DNA of 64,000 nucleotides from the NCBI GenBank assembly GCA_010909725.1, contig JAACMV010000022.1:1116001-1180000 (forward strand). Direction: 5' to 3'. The translations under genes and the position numbers were made by a program. The notes under the pieces are model-generated. The model made no database searches. It was not told where the DNA came from and saw nothing but the letters and a program-made list of their open reading frames with translations. How positions within the stretch are numbered: position 1 is the first letter of the stretch; every line of letters starts with the position of its first letter. Shown piece after piece: positions 30,172 to 40,550 of the stretch. Source of the stretch: Picochlorum sp. 'celeri'. Lineage: Eukaryota; Chlorophyta; Trebouxiophyceae.

Positions 30172-30561
30172 CTACTTTCTCCCAAACATGACCTCATCCA
30201 CCCCCTGCCCCTTCCTCTTATACTCAACCCCAGCCTCCACAGCCTTCCCACAAGGCCTATATGCTTTAATAGGCCACCATCCAAAGCCAGGAATAGAAGC
30301 CAATCCACCCATGATGCGACCACTTCCATCACACCCAAACGCCATCTTGTCCTTTGCAATTCCACAGGTTGGGCAGGTATTGGCATCAGAAGTACTAACT
30401 TCTTGCACCTGATTTTCATTTTCTGTGGGAGAAGAACTCTGCGCTGCCACAGTGCGATTTGACATCCATGAGACATGTGGCCTCAAGGAGCGGACATGTG
30501 GTGCCCGTGCAATCACACCCGTGGGCGCATTCTGCCTACCATTGGCGATTTTTGTGTTCAT
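30172..30561 (-). CDS. Small CxxC protein, plastid-type unknown
   Basis: 129 aa from ATG 30561. The C-terminal half holds TCPTCGIAKDK, GCDGSGRIMGGL, then FGWWPIKAYRPCG. This CPxCG...GxGRI...G...P-x-KAYRPC arrangement recalls DnaJ-type zinc-finger relatives found in plastid proteins of unknown function in plants. The N-terminal half is basic and Ser-rich, consistent with a transit peptide. A longer version from 30654 would add a hydrophobic stretch that overlaps an AT-rich promoter-like box, so I prefer the shorter form. Confidence 0.55.
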   Translation of the reverse strand: MNTKIANGRQNAPTGVIARAPHVRSLRPHVSWMSNRTVAAQSSSPTENENQVQEVSTSDANTCPTCGIAKDKMAFGCDGSGRIMGGLASIPGFGWWPIKAYRPCGKAVEAGVEYKRKGQGVDEVMFGRK

Positions 30562-30934
30562 TTTGTATGTGAATATATAAATCAATGCAAGTAGTATCAG
30601 CGGGAGACATATCTGAGTATCTTGACTGCCAACATTGATACATAGAGCTCCCATCAGAATCCCACCGCAATCGGGGGATATCCATCTGCTTATCCAGGAA
30701 TCTTATCCAATCCCAAATCCAATATGCAATGCTCCTACAGTTCAGATGTGCCATATTGAAATACTCCATGAATGTTTCTATCGTGGAGAGGCAGTGCATT
30801 TGAGTGCTGAACAGGGACCATTTCAGTCGAATCGAATTTGGTCCTTCTTACTGTGCCTTTGATGAGGCAGAGGATGATCATGCATGGATTCAGACGAATA
30901 TTTTAATTTTTCTTGAATTTATTGCACATCATTC
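30562..30934. other. Divergent promoter region, 373 nt
   Basis: Separates the small CxxC gene (minus) from the rhodopsin kinase (plus). No ORF of note. A TATATA-like run lies at 30574-30579 near the minus-strand start. Confidence 0.4.
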
Positions 30935-33406
30935 ATGGGACAGACAATGCAGTCTTCGTTACCACAGGAAGGTTCTGCCATTTCGCTGAGTTCCATGTTG
31001 TCGGAAAAAGATAAGAATGGGGGGATGATCAAAACAAAAACTACTAGGAAGACGGTCTTCTCGAGAGATTTGAGAATGCCCCAGTCTCCCCTCAGCCAGT
31101 CCATTCAGCAGCGTACTCTTGATAGCTGGACAATAACCTATTCCATCATCATTGTTGGATCACTGTCCTATTTGACATCTATTTGGTTATTATGCTACTA
31201 TTTACCCACGGGAGATGCAATTGTGGTGCGAGATGAGTTCTATTCTGGAATACCAGCAGCTCTATATTCGATGCCAACGGCAGCATTTGCCTGTGCTTTG
31301 TTTCTCAATCTGTCATCCTTATTCTTTGAGAATCACAGGGCTCGCCAGCAGCTGTGTGTGTTAGTCACGTATATATCAGGTGTTGCGTTTTTATATGAGC
31401 TTCTCGCATGGTATGGGTCGGCGCCGATTTTTCTGACGGCGAGCAGCAGACCGCATTCTGCCATGCGGTACATCATGTGGAGCCATGCAACACCTGCCAT
31501 GGTATATGCTCTATCCATGGTGTCCGAGTTTTCTCTCCAACGAACTTTTAGAGCAATGATAGCAGATATTTTTATGATTCTGATCGCCATTCCAGGAGAG
31601 TACTGTGCATCATGGGTTCTAAGATATGTGTGCAATACACTTTCCATGGCCATGTTTCCACTTGTTATGCATGAGATTTGGATGATGTTCACCCAGGCTA
31701 TGGGGGTCGCTTTAGATCACGATAGACAAGGATACCATTCGTTGAAGGCGTTGAGGAGTGTGACGCTGGTGCTTTGGAGCATCTTCCCATTTGTATGGGT
31801 GCTGTGCCAGTTCCAGTTGATTGATAGTGTTGTTGAGGAGGGTTTGTTGAGTTTGGCAGATGTCTTTGGTAAAATTGTGTTTTCTTCATCTTTATTACAG
31901 AGTAATTTTGTCACCATTGAGGCTCGGAGAAGGCTTGCATCCAAAGCAGCAGAGGACGCCAATAGAACTGCTGTTATTTATGAGTTGCAGGAATTGTTGG
32001 CACAAAAGGAGGAGTTCATTGCGGTTGTGACGCACGAACTTCGCACTCCATTGAATGGTATCATAGGCTTGAGTGAAGCACTGTTAGCATCTCGGGTCCT
32101 TGACGGTGCCAATGCTCGTAGTCTGAGTGCCATTCGGAATAGCGGTATTCGGCTGCTGGCATTGGTAAATGATGTCTTGGACGCTGCGGCCATGAAGCGA
32201 GGAACGCTGAGTATTCATGCAAAGAGGCTGCAGATTTCAAAAATAATTGATGATGTGCTTGAATTGACAGCAGCTTTGGTGAGTCCTGGCGTGAAGCTGT
32301 CGACACGGGTGTCTGCAATCACCCCTCCTGTTTTGGGTGATCCCCAGCGGTTGGTGCAAGTACTCTACAATCTCGTCGGGAATGCATGCAAATTCACTGA
32401 AGAAGGAGAAATTTTGATTGAGGCTTCTGGAACAGCAGATGATGACTACGTGACCGTGAAAGTCCGTGACACAGGAGTCGGGATTCCTGAGAACAAGCTG
32501 GATGACATTTTTGTGCCATTTTCGCAGGGCAACATGTCACTGAGACGCAAGTATGGAGGGACAGGACTTGGACTCAGTGTTGTGAAACATATTGTCGAGG
32601 CGCACGGGGGAACCATCCGCGTAGAATCCACAGAAGGTGAAGGGTCATTGTTCACATTCACGATACCATCATGCGTCCATGGACCAGCTGCACGTAGTTC
32701 AACGGAATCTGGAGGTAGCGACAAGAGCTCAGATATGTGGAAACGCTTTTCGCTAGATAGCGAGGCTCGCCATTCATTCGAGTTTGAAAAGAAGATGTTG
32801 AAAAAAGCAGGCCAACAGGTGGAACCAGAAAAGGCTGCCAATGTATTTGCCAACAGCAAGCCCAGCTTTCCTGATTTGACTGCAACCACTGATGTGGAGG
32901 GCAGGATCATCGCCCAGGACAAGGGAGATACTGATACAACAACTGACTCGAAAATGAAGCCCTCTGATAGTATTTTGAGAGACCTAAAGGACACAAAACT
33001 GTTTAGAATTCTGTCTGTGGATGATGATCCAGTGAACCAGATGGTCGTCCAAGCCATGCTAAAAAACAAAGGATTTGAAGTATCCACAGCAGCAGATGGT
33101 GAGAGAGCCTTAGAAATGATTGAAGATATGCATAAAACAGATAATCTACCTGATGCCGTCCTCTTGGATGTTATGATGCCAGGTCTGAGCGGCTTTGATG
33201 TTGTCAGGCAAGTCAGATCATCCTATCCAGAATGGAAAGCACCCGTCCTCCTTGTCTCTGCGTCGGGACAAAAAGAGCAAATTAAAGAAGGCATGGACTC
33301 TGGGGCAGATGCATATCTCACAAAGCCGCTCAAAATTGAAGAACTGCCCAAAACCATCAAGCATTACATTAGAAAGGCGCAAGCCTCGAGTGATGATAGT
33401 GAATAA
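30935..33406 (+). CDS. Histidine-kinase rhodopsin with receiver domain
   Basis: 823 aa, intronless. Residues 65-330 form seven membrane helices of microbial-rhodopsin type. Helix C is MRYIMWSHATPAM (177-189), helix F VTLVLWSIFPFVWVL (276-290), helix G LADVFGKIVFSSSLL. Against bacteriorhodopsin: R82=R178, Y83=Y179, W86=W182, P91=P187, W182=W281, P186=P285, W189=W288, D212=D309 and the retinal Lys216=K313 are kept. D85 is replaced by Met181 and D96 by Ala192. A histidine kinase follows: VVTHELRTPLNG (His367), NLVGNACKF, DTGVGI, GGTGLGLS. Then a receiver: LSVDDDPVNQ, phospho-acceptor in LLDVMMPG (about 744), YLTKPLK. The layout matches algal HKRs without a cyclase. It should be a light sensor, not a proton pump. 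Confidence 0.88.
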   Translation: MGQTMQSSLPQEGSAISLSSMLSEKDKNGGMIKTKTTRKTVFSRDLRMPQSPLSQSIQQRTLDSWTITYSIIIVGSLSYLTSIWLLCYYLPTGDAIVVRDEFYSGIPAALYSMPTAAFACALFLNLSSLFFENHRARQQLCVLVTYISGVAFLYELLAWYGSAPIFLTASSRPHSAMRYIMWSHATPAMVYALSMVSEFSLQRTFRAMIADIFMILIAIPGEYCASWVLRYVCNTLSMAMFPLVMHEIWMMFTQAMGVALDHDRQGYHSLKALRSVTLVLWSIFPFVWVLCQFQLIDSVVEEGLLSLADVFGKIVFSSSLLQSNFVTIEARRRLASKAAEDANRTAVIYELQELLAQKEEFIAVVTHELRTPLNGIIGLSEALLASRVLDGANARSLSAIRNSGIRLLALVNDVLDAAAMKRGTLSIHAKRLQISKIIDDVLELTAALVSPGVKLSTRVSAITPPVLGDPQRLVQVLYNLVGNACKFTEEGEILIEASGTADDDYVTVKVRDTGVGIPENKLDDIFVPFSQGNMSLRRKYGGTGLGLSVVKHIVEAHGGTIRVESTEGEGSLFTFTIPSCVHGPAARSSTESGGSDKSSDMWKRFSLDSEARHSFEFEKKMLKKAGQQVEPEKAANVFANSKPSFPDLTATTDVEGRIIAQDKGDTDTTTDSKMKPSDSILRDLKDTKLFRILSVDDDPVNQMVVQAMLKNKGFEVSTAADGERALEMIEDMHKTDNLPDAVLLDVMMPGLSGFDVVRQVRSSYPEWKAPVLLVSASGQKEQIKEGMDSGADAYLTKPLKIEELPKTIKHYIRKAQASSDDSE

Positions 33407-33545
33407 TAGATACTACTATCTGTTTCTTTATTTTCTTTTTGCATGTCTTCTCTTCATCAGAGGAGTCCTATTTAATGATACATCCATCAATACGTATTTA
33501 CAAGTTGTATGTACATTCATAAAATACCGAGACTTGGCATGTCAA

Positions 33546-34572
33546 TCAACCTCGTGCTTCTGCTCTCATCTTCCTCACACTCTCCTTCACCGCCTCTTTA
33601 TCTTTCGCCGCTGGCTCAAACACATACTTTATCAATGATTCCTTGATCGATAAAATCTCTGGGAATTCTGATTTGATCCTGTCAGTCTCCAGCAAATTGT
33701 TTGACCTAGGAGCAACAATCACCTTTGCCTGCTCCTCCACAGTAAAGTTGCTCCACGTGAACTCCTCATCAACATATTCTTTGTATAGCTCCATAATCTC
33801 ATTATGAGATATAGCCCCTGGATTCGTGTAGTTCATAATACCAGTCAGCTTTCTCTTTGCCATCTCAATAGAGTATGGCAACAGCTCTGGAAGCACTGTC
33901 ATCGAGTTGGGAATGTTGATAATCTTCTCATACTTGATAATCTTGGTAATAAAGTTCCTTGGATACAGTAAATCACCAACAATCGGCATCCTCACCCTCA
34001 ACGTCAACACATTTGGGAATGCCTTTAGCAAATTCTCCACAATAGCCTTGGAATGAGAGTAATACGACCCAGTGAAATTTGGCTCATTCTCCTCCGTAAA
34101 TCCCTTGCCTCCAACCTTGTGCTCATCATCATAATGGAAAATACACCCAGTTCCATAATACGTCATATGAATACCGTGAGCATTCGTCACATCAGCCAAA
34201 TTGAGACAACCAATGACGTTGGCTCTGATGGTTTCAATCTGGTGCGTCTCACACCAGTCCACATTGGGCCTCCCTGTCACACCAGCAGCATTTAACACAT
34301 GCGTTGGTCGAACCTACATATCAACACGTACTCCCCATCGATACAAACACCTGCGCTCCTTGTCAGATCGAATCAAACACGCCATCTCGTACCCTGCGGA
34401 TATCAGCCTCTATTCCACGCCTATCTTCCAATCGAGATTTTCCATATTCAAATGGAATGCCCTGTTCCTTGAGCAATTCGCCCACCAGACCACCGATCCA
34501 ACCGGATTTGCCGTAAATGAGAAACTTGGGAGTTTCATCACTACTTGAAGGCTTTGAACCACGCTGACCCAT
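33546..34572 (-). CDS. UER1: UER1-type 3,5-epimerase/4-keto-reductase
   Basis: Exons 34393-34572 and 33546-34313 (79-nt intron) give 315 aa. The spliced junction reads EADIRRVRPTHVLNAAGVTG, as in plant UER1. The Rossmann motif is FLIYGKSGWIGG; GRPNVDWC and the YSHSK catalytic segment (Tyr-x-x-x-Lys) are present. The enzyme converts UDP- or dTDP-4-keto-6-deoxyglucose to the rhamnose nucleotide. In plants it also forms the C-terminal part of RHM. Here it stands alone, so a separate 4,6-dehydratase is expected elsewhere. Product rhamnose would feed cell-wall or glycolipid synthesis. Confidence 0.92.
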
Positions 34573-34812
34573 GATGGAATCCTAGAATTTCTATATCAGA
34601 TATTTACTTCTGAAACACTTGCATAGCGTTGATTGATTGAGATCAGGATGGACGCCCAGGAGTAGGAATGTCGTAATAAGATTCTTTAAAAACAGGAAAG
34701 AAAAATACTCAGCTCTACATACCTAGAGCCACAACACTGTGTCCTAAAAATACATAAATAAATAATATTTATTCTAGATTATAGTGAGCGTAGGAGGAAT
34801 TCATTGGAAACC

Positions 34813-35505
34813 ATGCCTGCGACATGCAATACCCGTGGGATTCTGAAAACGTCCCAGAACCGGGTTCGTACCAGTGGTGCATTGCAAGGTTCTGCCATGT
34901 GGGAAAGTGTCATAGGATTAAAGAATGAAGAGCGCGGTGCGAATGCAGAAGTTGAAGCCATGCTGAATGCCCCGAAACGGGGTTTTCATGGAGAAGGTAA
35001 AAAAAAGCGTCAGGCCGCAGCTGCCGAGGCTATGAAGGCGACTGGTAATTTTGATACTGGAGTTACGGATTATGATAGTCTTTTGAGTCTCGCAAAGTCG
35101 CAAGGGGCGTTGGGAGAGGCCGTGAATCGAGGCGCGTGTCGAGTGTGTGGGCAGGTGGGGCACTTGACCAAGCAGTGTCGGAATCAGTTTTCAAAATTTT
35201 TTCAAAAAGGGGGACAAGAAGCAGCAGACGTAGTAGACGATATGAAACACTCTTCGGATGATGATTCCTTGTTGAGGTTGGCGTCTGAGGATGACAAGGA
35301 GGAGGAGGAGGAAAGGAGGAGGAGAAAGAGACGGAAGAAACAGTCCCGTGACAGAAAGAGGGATGATTGTCGCGACGATGAGAAGGAAGAACGGCATCGA
35401 CGACGACGTCGACGAGATCATCATTCACGACGCCATCGTGATAGAGATGGATATGATTCATCCAGAGAAGAAGAGAGGAGGCGACGGCGGCATCGCCGAG
35501 ACTGA
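34813..35505 (+). CDS. CCHC zinc-knuckle, Arg-rich nuclear protein
   Basis: 230 aa from ATG 34813. A single CCHC knuckle, CRVCGQVGHLTKQC (C-x2-C-x4-H-x4-C, about residues 114-127), is followed by an acidic stretch and a long Arg/Lys/Glu/Asp-rich tail with RD and RE runs. This resembles splicing-associated zinc-knuckle proteins such as SREK1IP1. The N-terminus (GILKTSQNRVRTSGALQ) is basic. A role in RNA processing is inferred from composition only. Confidence 0.6.
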   Translation: MPATCNTRGILKTSQNRVRTSGALQGSAMWESVIGLKNEERGANAEVEAMLNAPKRGFHGEGKKKRQAAAAEAMKATGNFDTGVTDYDSLLSLAKSQGALGEAVNRGACRVCGQVGHLTKQCRNQFSKFFQKGGQEAADVVDDMKHSSDDDSLLRLASEDDKEEEEERRRRKRRKKQSRDRKRDDCRDDEKEERHRRRRRRDHHSRRHRDRDGYDSSREEERRRRRHRRD

Positions 35506-35527
35506 GAGGCACATGTATGACATCACA

Positions 35528-36565
35528 CTATTTTTCTGACGTAAAGAATTCATACTTGACAACATGTCTATATTCATCTCCGGGCTCGTAGATAATGGAT
35601 GGGAAATGAGGATGATGAACTGCATCTGGAAACCCTTGCGTCTCCAAACAACAACCAGAATGCTTGGTATATACTGCCCCATCCTTCCCCGGAGGATGCG
35701 CCTCCAAGAAATTACCAGAATAAAACTGAACACCAGGCGCTGTGGTATACACCCGCATACCACGCCCGCTATCTGCGTGATACAAGACTGCTGCCAGTCT
35801 CATTGTGCTTGCTCGATCATCATCCGTGGATGCAGACAGCACATAGTTGTGATCATACCCACCAGGAACTGAATCTATATCTTTACCTATTCTTTTTGCA
35901 GTCGTAAAATCCATTGCTGGATCCCTCTCAACAGACCGAACCTCTCCAGTGGGGATATGCTCGGCATCAACTGGGGTGTACTGCCTTGCCTCTGGCATTT
36001 CCAACTCGTGATTCAAAAGGCAAGAGGGCCCAGCATCATGCCCACCCAAATTAAAATACCCATGGCTCGCCAGATTCAAAGGAGTCGCTGCTCCCGTTAC
36101 AACGCCAGTCATGGTTATCGTCAGGCTTGAACCATCCTCAGCGAGCTCATAGTCTACACAAACATCAACATGTCCAGGAAACCCTTCTTCTCCATCGTTG
36201 GAATGGTATTCAAACGTTGCATGACAATCACTCACACGCCGCCCCTTCCAAGCAACTCTATTAAACCCAACATCACCCCCATGAAGGCAGTGTTTCCCAT
36301 GATCATTCAGAGCTACTCGATGCGTCCGTCCGTGTAGTTGAAATTCTCCGTGACCAATTCGATTCGCAACTCTACCAACGATTCCGCCGAAATACGGTGT
36401 CTCTCCCCTTTGATAGAATTCTATGTCATCACATCCTAAAACAACATCTCGTATGGTTCCATTTCTGTCCGGTAGGAAGAGTTTTTGAATGGTTGCTCCA
36501 ACAGCCAACAGGTCTACTCGGACATGTCCTGTTGTACTCTCCAAACGAATACTACAATCAGCCAT
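35528..36565 (-). CDS. Aldose 1-epimerase (galactose mutarotase)
   Basis: 345 aa, intronless. The GalM fold is marked by GGIVGRVANRIGHGEF, HGKHCLHGGDVGFNRVAW (first catalytic His region), ASHGYFNLGGHD (second His) and the catalytic Glu in CCLETQGFPDAVHHPHFPS. VQFYSGNFL is also conserved. It interconverts alpha and beta anomers of hexoses, in the cytosol. Next to UER1 and convergent with the zinc-knuckle gene, 22 nt between stops. Confidence 0.92.
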   Translation of the reverse strand: MADCSIRLESTTGHVRVDLLAVGATIQKLFLPDRNGTIRDVVLGCDDIEFYQRGETPYFGGIVGRVANRIGHGEFQLHGRTHRVALNDHGKHCLHGGDVGFNRVAWKGRRVSDCHATFEYHSNDGEEGFPGHVDVCVDYELAEDGSSLTITMTGVVTGAATPLNLASHGYFNLGGHDAGPSCLLNHELEMPEARQYTPVDAEHIPTGEVRSVERDPAMDFTTAKRIGKDIDSVPGGYDHNYVLSASTDDDRASTMRLAAVLYHADSGRGMRVYTTAPGVQFYSGNFLEAHPPGKDGAVYTKHSGCCLETQGFPDAVHHPHFPSIIYEPGDEYRHVVKYEFFTSEK

Positions 36566-36796
36566 GATTTCCTTGGTACAATACCATGGTACAGATTTTT
36601 ATACCTTTTTAAAAAGATCAGGGTACTGTGCATTTGCGTTCCTGGTGGAAATTTTCAACGACTAGAAATTTCTCGGATTGTTCAAACAGCTGGTTCATGG
36701 TTCATCTGGGATTGTGAGATTGTGGATGCAGAGAATATACATGTCGGTGCTCAACGCGTTTGAGTCATTTCGCATTTGACATTGGTATCGAAAGCC

Positions 36797-36808
36797 TATA
36801 TATATATA
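36797..36808 (+). promoter_or_regulatory. TATA box of the secreted Ser/Thr-rich gene
   Basis: TATATATATATA ends 19 nt before ATG 36828 and 34 nt before the alternative ATG at 36843. The second spacing would fit a TATA box plus short leader better. Confidence 0.4.
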
Positions 36809-36827
36809 GAAGCTTTGAATATATTCC

Positions 36828-37499
36828 ATGTACAGGAATAGTATGAGTAGACTTATTCTGTGCTGCCTTGTGGTGGCATCACATGCATGCATGTCAGGAC
36901 ATGCCTTGTCCTTGTCGGGAAACAGGAAACTCATGGGCCTTTTCGATGGGTGGACCAAGGATGTTTCAAAGCCAAGTTATACGAGGGAGACGACGTATCA
37001 TGGCATTGGTGGTGACAAGACTGTGGAGAAGACTGCTGTGTATACAGGGTCAACCAAAGATGACAAGACTGGGGAGAAGACAAAGTACACAGCGACGGCG
37101 ACTGGTTCTGCTTCAGGGGATGGAAGTACTACATCTGTATCTATTAGTAGTGATACTATTAATTGCAGAGATGAAATCGGGGATGCTCCTGCGGGGATAG
37201 ATTGCCTGAAGACGGATGTGTCTGCTGTGGGATCTGATTCTGTGGCTGCAACAATCAATCAGGATCAGGCGTATCAGGGACCCAAGGGAGACGCGACGGC
37301 GTCTGCTGATGTTTCTGGATCATTAGATTCGGATGGGAGTGTTCTGAATAGCTTGGATGCATTTGCTATTACTGCGGCAGCAGCTGATGAGAATGGGGGA
37401 GGGCTGGCTGCTGCTGGTGGCAATGTCACCTTTACTGGGGATGTGGCGAATTCACAGGCGTCTATCGACAGCCAAACAACCGTGAACGGCGAAAGATGA
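36828..37499 (+). CDS. Secreted Ser/Thr/Ala-rich protein, unknown
   Basis: 223 aa (218 from ATG 36843). A signal peptide (MSRLILCCLVVASHACMSGHA) leads into a chain rich in Thr, Ser, Gly, Ala and Asp, predicted beta or disordered. One Cys pair region (INCRDEIGDAPAGIDC) and one N-glycosylation sequon (NVTF near the end) are visible. No domain is recognised. It is likely an extracellular or wall-associated protein. A (GAT)8 repeat overlaps the stop codon. Confidence 0.6.
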   Translation: MYRNSMSRLILCCLVVASHACMSGHALSLSGNRKLMGLFDGWTKDVSKPSYTRETTYHGIGGDKTVEKTAVYTGSTKDDKTGEKTKYTATATGSASGDGSTTSVSISSDTINCRDEIGDAPAGIDCLKTDVSAVGSDSVAATINQDQAYQGPKGDATASADVSGSLDSDGSVLNSLDAFAITAAAADENGGGLAAAGGNVTFTGDVANSQASIDSQTTVNGER

Positions 37500-37518
37500 T
37501 GATGATGATGATGATGAT
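37495..37518. repeat. (GAT)8 microsatellite overlapping a stop codon
   Basis: Eight GAT units. The stop TGA of the secreted gene lies at the start of the run. Frameshifting slips here would extend or alter the C-terminus only slightly. Confidence 0.8.
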
Positions 37519-38073
37519 TTTGGGAGAAAATCCTTCGTGTATTCGAAGAAGAATACTATACTAATACACTGTAGTATGTATGTATCTTCTTCTATTGTAT
37601 TCAAGTTACCCGTCTAATTTATCTCTTATGCATCAGCGTGCACGTGTGCTGGGTACATTTTCATTACATGATTTAAATATAGGTGAATATACATCTGCAT
37701 TTCGCGAAGATACTACTTTTTTCTTGTAAAAGTTTCCCTAAAAGTGTTTTGTTGCCTAACGCAGTCTGCAGCAGGCATTTCCTTCTTTTTTTCCAAACCC
37801 CATCATCTATCTGGCTTGGGCATTCGTTTCCCAAACGCAAAAATTGCTTTTCTTCGGCAGCAAATAAAATAAATGAAAGATTCTTAATCAGGAAAGCCTG
37901 AATAATTCGGATGATACCATAGTACGCCCTAAAAAAGTACAATACACGTCAGCATCAGTTACTCATCAGTTTCTCACGATGGATATCCCTCGTGTGTCTT
38001 CTATCTAAAAAATGAAGATTTCCGCATATTGCACTATACCATTGCATCTATTTGAATAATTTTATATACTGAG
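37519..38073. other. Intergenic spacer, 555 nt
   Basis: AT-rich. Short open frames on both strands are low complexity and unsupported. No RNA gene or repeat of note recognised. Confidence 0.4.
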
Positions 38074-39180
38074 ATGGATACTCTCTCCCCAAAAGTCATA
38101 ACTGTTTGCAGAGGCATAGGAGGTTCACGCGTCAAGCTGGAAGGAGTTGAATCCGTACGTCTACAATGCAACGCATGTGCATGCCTTGCCCTGTTGGGGG
38201 TGTTACAGGTTCAAAAGTATTCTAAAAGATGCCTTCTTTGTGTATATTTGCAGATACATCTAGCGCCAAGCTCGCCCAAGGGACCTCTGGATGACGTGGT
38301 GTCCAAGATTGCTCCCCTATTGTCTAGAGAGAGCAGTATTGTGAATGTGGTCTTTGTGTATGATCCAAACGTCATTGTGGTATCCCACACGTGCCAAATT
38401 CCAAGAAAAAGTATCAATAAAGTGAGGCTCTCGTTCTCGTTGCCGTATCAGGTGTGTCGGGAAAATATCTCAAAGATTGATGCATTTGCCTTTCCCCTGG
38501 AGATCCAAGGTATTTGGGTCTGTGTTTTTACAAGGCTGGATACCTCTCTCTTATACTTGTGTCCTGAAAAGTGTATGAAAGTTAAAATTAGCATCAGGCA
38601 TCAAAAGAAACAAGGCAGTGTCGAACTGTCTTCAATTTCACAGCAATTCCTCCTTGGGAGGCAAGCAAGGGCATCTGCACAGGAATTATCAACAATTGGA
38701 TCCCCCAGGTCCGATACTCCAACACAACCTTCAATGTCTACAACAGCATTGAACGAATGGATAGGAATGCTGGACGACAATGATTTGTTGTTTGCTCAAC
38801 CCATGGACAGTGACCTGTCCTCACAGATGCCAGAAGCAACCACAGGGCACACACCAAATCCTCATCAGTCTTATTGGAAAGGGGTTGTATCAGATGCCAA
38901 GGCACTATTGCCTAAAAGCGGTTGCAGTATACACGATATTCGTCAGATTTTTGAACTTTTGTTTGCGGTCTTCGGTTCGTCTGATGAATACCATGGAATC
39001 CGGAAAGGACAATTGGTGACTACCAAATACATCTTGACCATGGTATCGGATGATGTTAGGCCATATCTTGCCATGGATATGTTGGAGGCCTTGGAGTCTG
39101 GTCCAGATGCACTGCGGATATGGACTGATGTGACACTGAAATGCCTGAGCACCTATGCTGCATCAAAATCTGGACATTGA
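38074..39180 (+). CDS. Conserved-looking protein, unknown
   Basis: A 99-nt candidate intron (38155-38253, GTACGT...TTTGCAG) divides by three and holds no stop, so the ORF reads through it. Spliced, the protein is 335 aa (exons 38074-38154 and 38254-39180) and joins KLEGVES to IHLAPSSPKG. The first half is beta-rich (VNVVFVYDPNVIVVSHT, INKVRLSFSLPYQV), the middle is Ser/Thr/Pro-rich and likely disordered, and the C-terminal 100 residues look helical (IRQIFELLFAVFGSSDEYHG). I recognise no family. GT at 38155 fits the local consensus, so the spliced form is preferred. Confidence 0.5.
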   Translation: MDTLSPKVITVCRGIGGSRVKLEGVESVRLQCNACACLALLGVLQVQKYSKRCLLCVYLQIHLAPSSPKGPLDDVVSKIAPLLSRESSIVNVVFVYDPNVIVVSHTCQIPRKSINKVRLSFSLPYQVCRENISKIDAFAFPLEIQGIWVCVFTRLDTSLLYLCPEKCMKVKISIRHQKKQGSVELSSISQQFLLGRQARASAQELSTIGSPRSDTPTQPSMSTTALNEWIGMLDDNDLLFAQPMDSDLSSQMPEATTGHTPNPHQSYWKGVVSDAKALLPKSGCSIHDIRQIFELLFAVFGSSDEYHGIRKGQLVTTKYILTMVSDDVRPYLAMDMLEALESGPDALRIWTDVTLKCLSTYAASKSGH

Positions 39181-40550
39181 CTGGAACATTGTTATACAAA
39201 GCTGTGAATTGAAGGCGATGATGATTTTTTCCCCATGTTTCCCTTCGTATTTTGATATGATTGATTGAAGAATGAATGAATTGGCTATGCGGTTACTGCA
39301 AGATTTTTACGATATGTTCTGTGTCTATGCAAGTTTCTTCTACACATGTAGGTTTTTAAGGTTGGATATTTTAATCGCAGTGTAAACTGACAATGCCCTG
39401 TGTAAAACTTTCGAACTTTACGAAAACTTTGACCCAGAAATAGGATTGAAACAAAATATTGTAGTAGAAAAGACGCATCTTTCCCAGCTACTAGCAAGTT
39501 ACCAGGCCAACCAATGGTTCCATGGTGATTATATACACCACAGGTTTCACTGTCAATGCATTACACTTGAGGATGAAAGTATTGTTGATCAACATACAGA
39601 TCTAATTCATTCTATATAATTTTGTGCCTCGCTCAGTCTTGGAGGGCTTCCAGGATTGCCTGTACCATTGTGACGAGTTTATCTTCTAAAGCACGAGAGA
39701 CACCACATGAACAAGGTTGAGCTTGTGTAGAATGCGTTCTTGAAAATCTCAGGACAGATTCCTTCATCTCCACATGGGGAAATATCAGTGCTGTTCAAGT
39801 TCCGCTACTCTCCTTGACTGGCGAAACAGATAGGTTGTGACAACTCCGTTGTTTGTCGCAACATATTCCTCAGTTCAATTATCAGAATCATTTTCTCATA
39901 TTTTAGCACAAAATATTTAATATCTGTAATGATCAGGGGTTATCCAGAATTGAGGAAAAGTCCGAAAAGGCCTAGCAGAATAGATGTACAGCCTGTACCG
40001 GGAGTTTAACTGCGCAGACATTATCTGAGCAAAATTATCGTTTCCTGTTCCACATTCAGGCTTTGCTTTTTTCGGTAAAATTTTTTTGGACAAGAATATA
40101 GCCTACGAATATATAGAATGGACTACGCGTGTGGGCGAATCGCCAAATGCGTTTCGCGCATGGCCCCCGAGGCGCCTAGGACTGCTGACGCAACAGTAGC
40201 CCACATCTGTACCCCGATCAAGCAAAGGGTGCGATGGGAGTAAAACGCCAAAGGCGACGCTGATGTGTGCAATCATCGCGCTGCGCACAACTCTTGCATT
40301 CCTCCACGAAATGAATACTTGTCAAAGTCGTATTCGTACCCACTAGTATGAATTGAGGCAAATTTTCTCGATTACAGGCACGAAGACTTGCTGAGGCAGT
40401 GCTCCAGGTAGTATTCGAAAGGAGTCAAAGGTGCGCCTGTGTATGTTAATGCTTCTCATGTGCGCAGCAGATTTGCGTCAGATCATTTAACCCATGTGCT
40501 ATTGCCTTGGCTTCAGGTCTTTCAGTAATTAGAGTCCAAAGAAAGCAGCC
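39181..40550. other. Large spacer, 1.37 kb
   Basis: The longest gene-free stretch in the window. ORFs on either strand are under 75 codons and look random. The segment at about 40110-40300 is visibly richer in G and C than its surroundings, with several short self-complementary stretches. No tRNA, U-snRNA or SRP signature was recognised. The downstream 200 nt should hold the promoter of the Pro-rich gene. Confidence 0.45.

Noticed and set aside
39940..40010. A GAGGAAAAGTCCG string resembling the RNase P RNA core
   Set aside because: The bacterial-type string is imperfect and the second conserved region that should pair with it was not found downstream; chance similarity.
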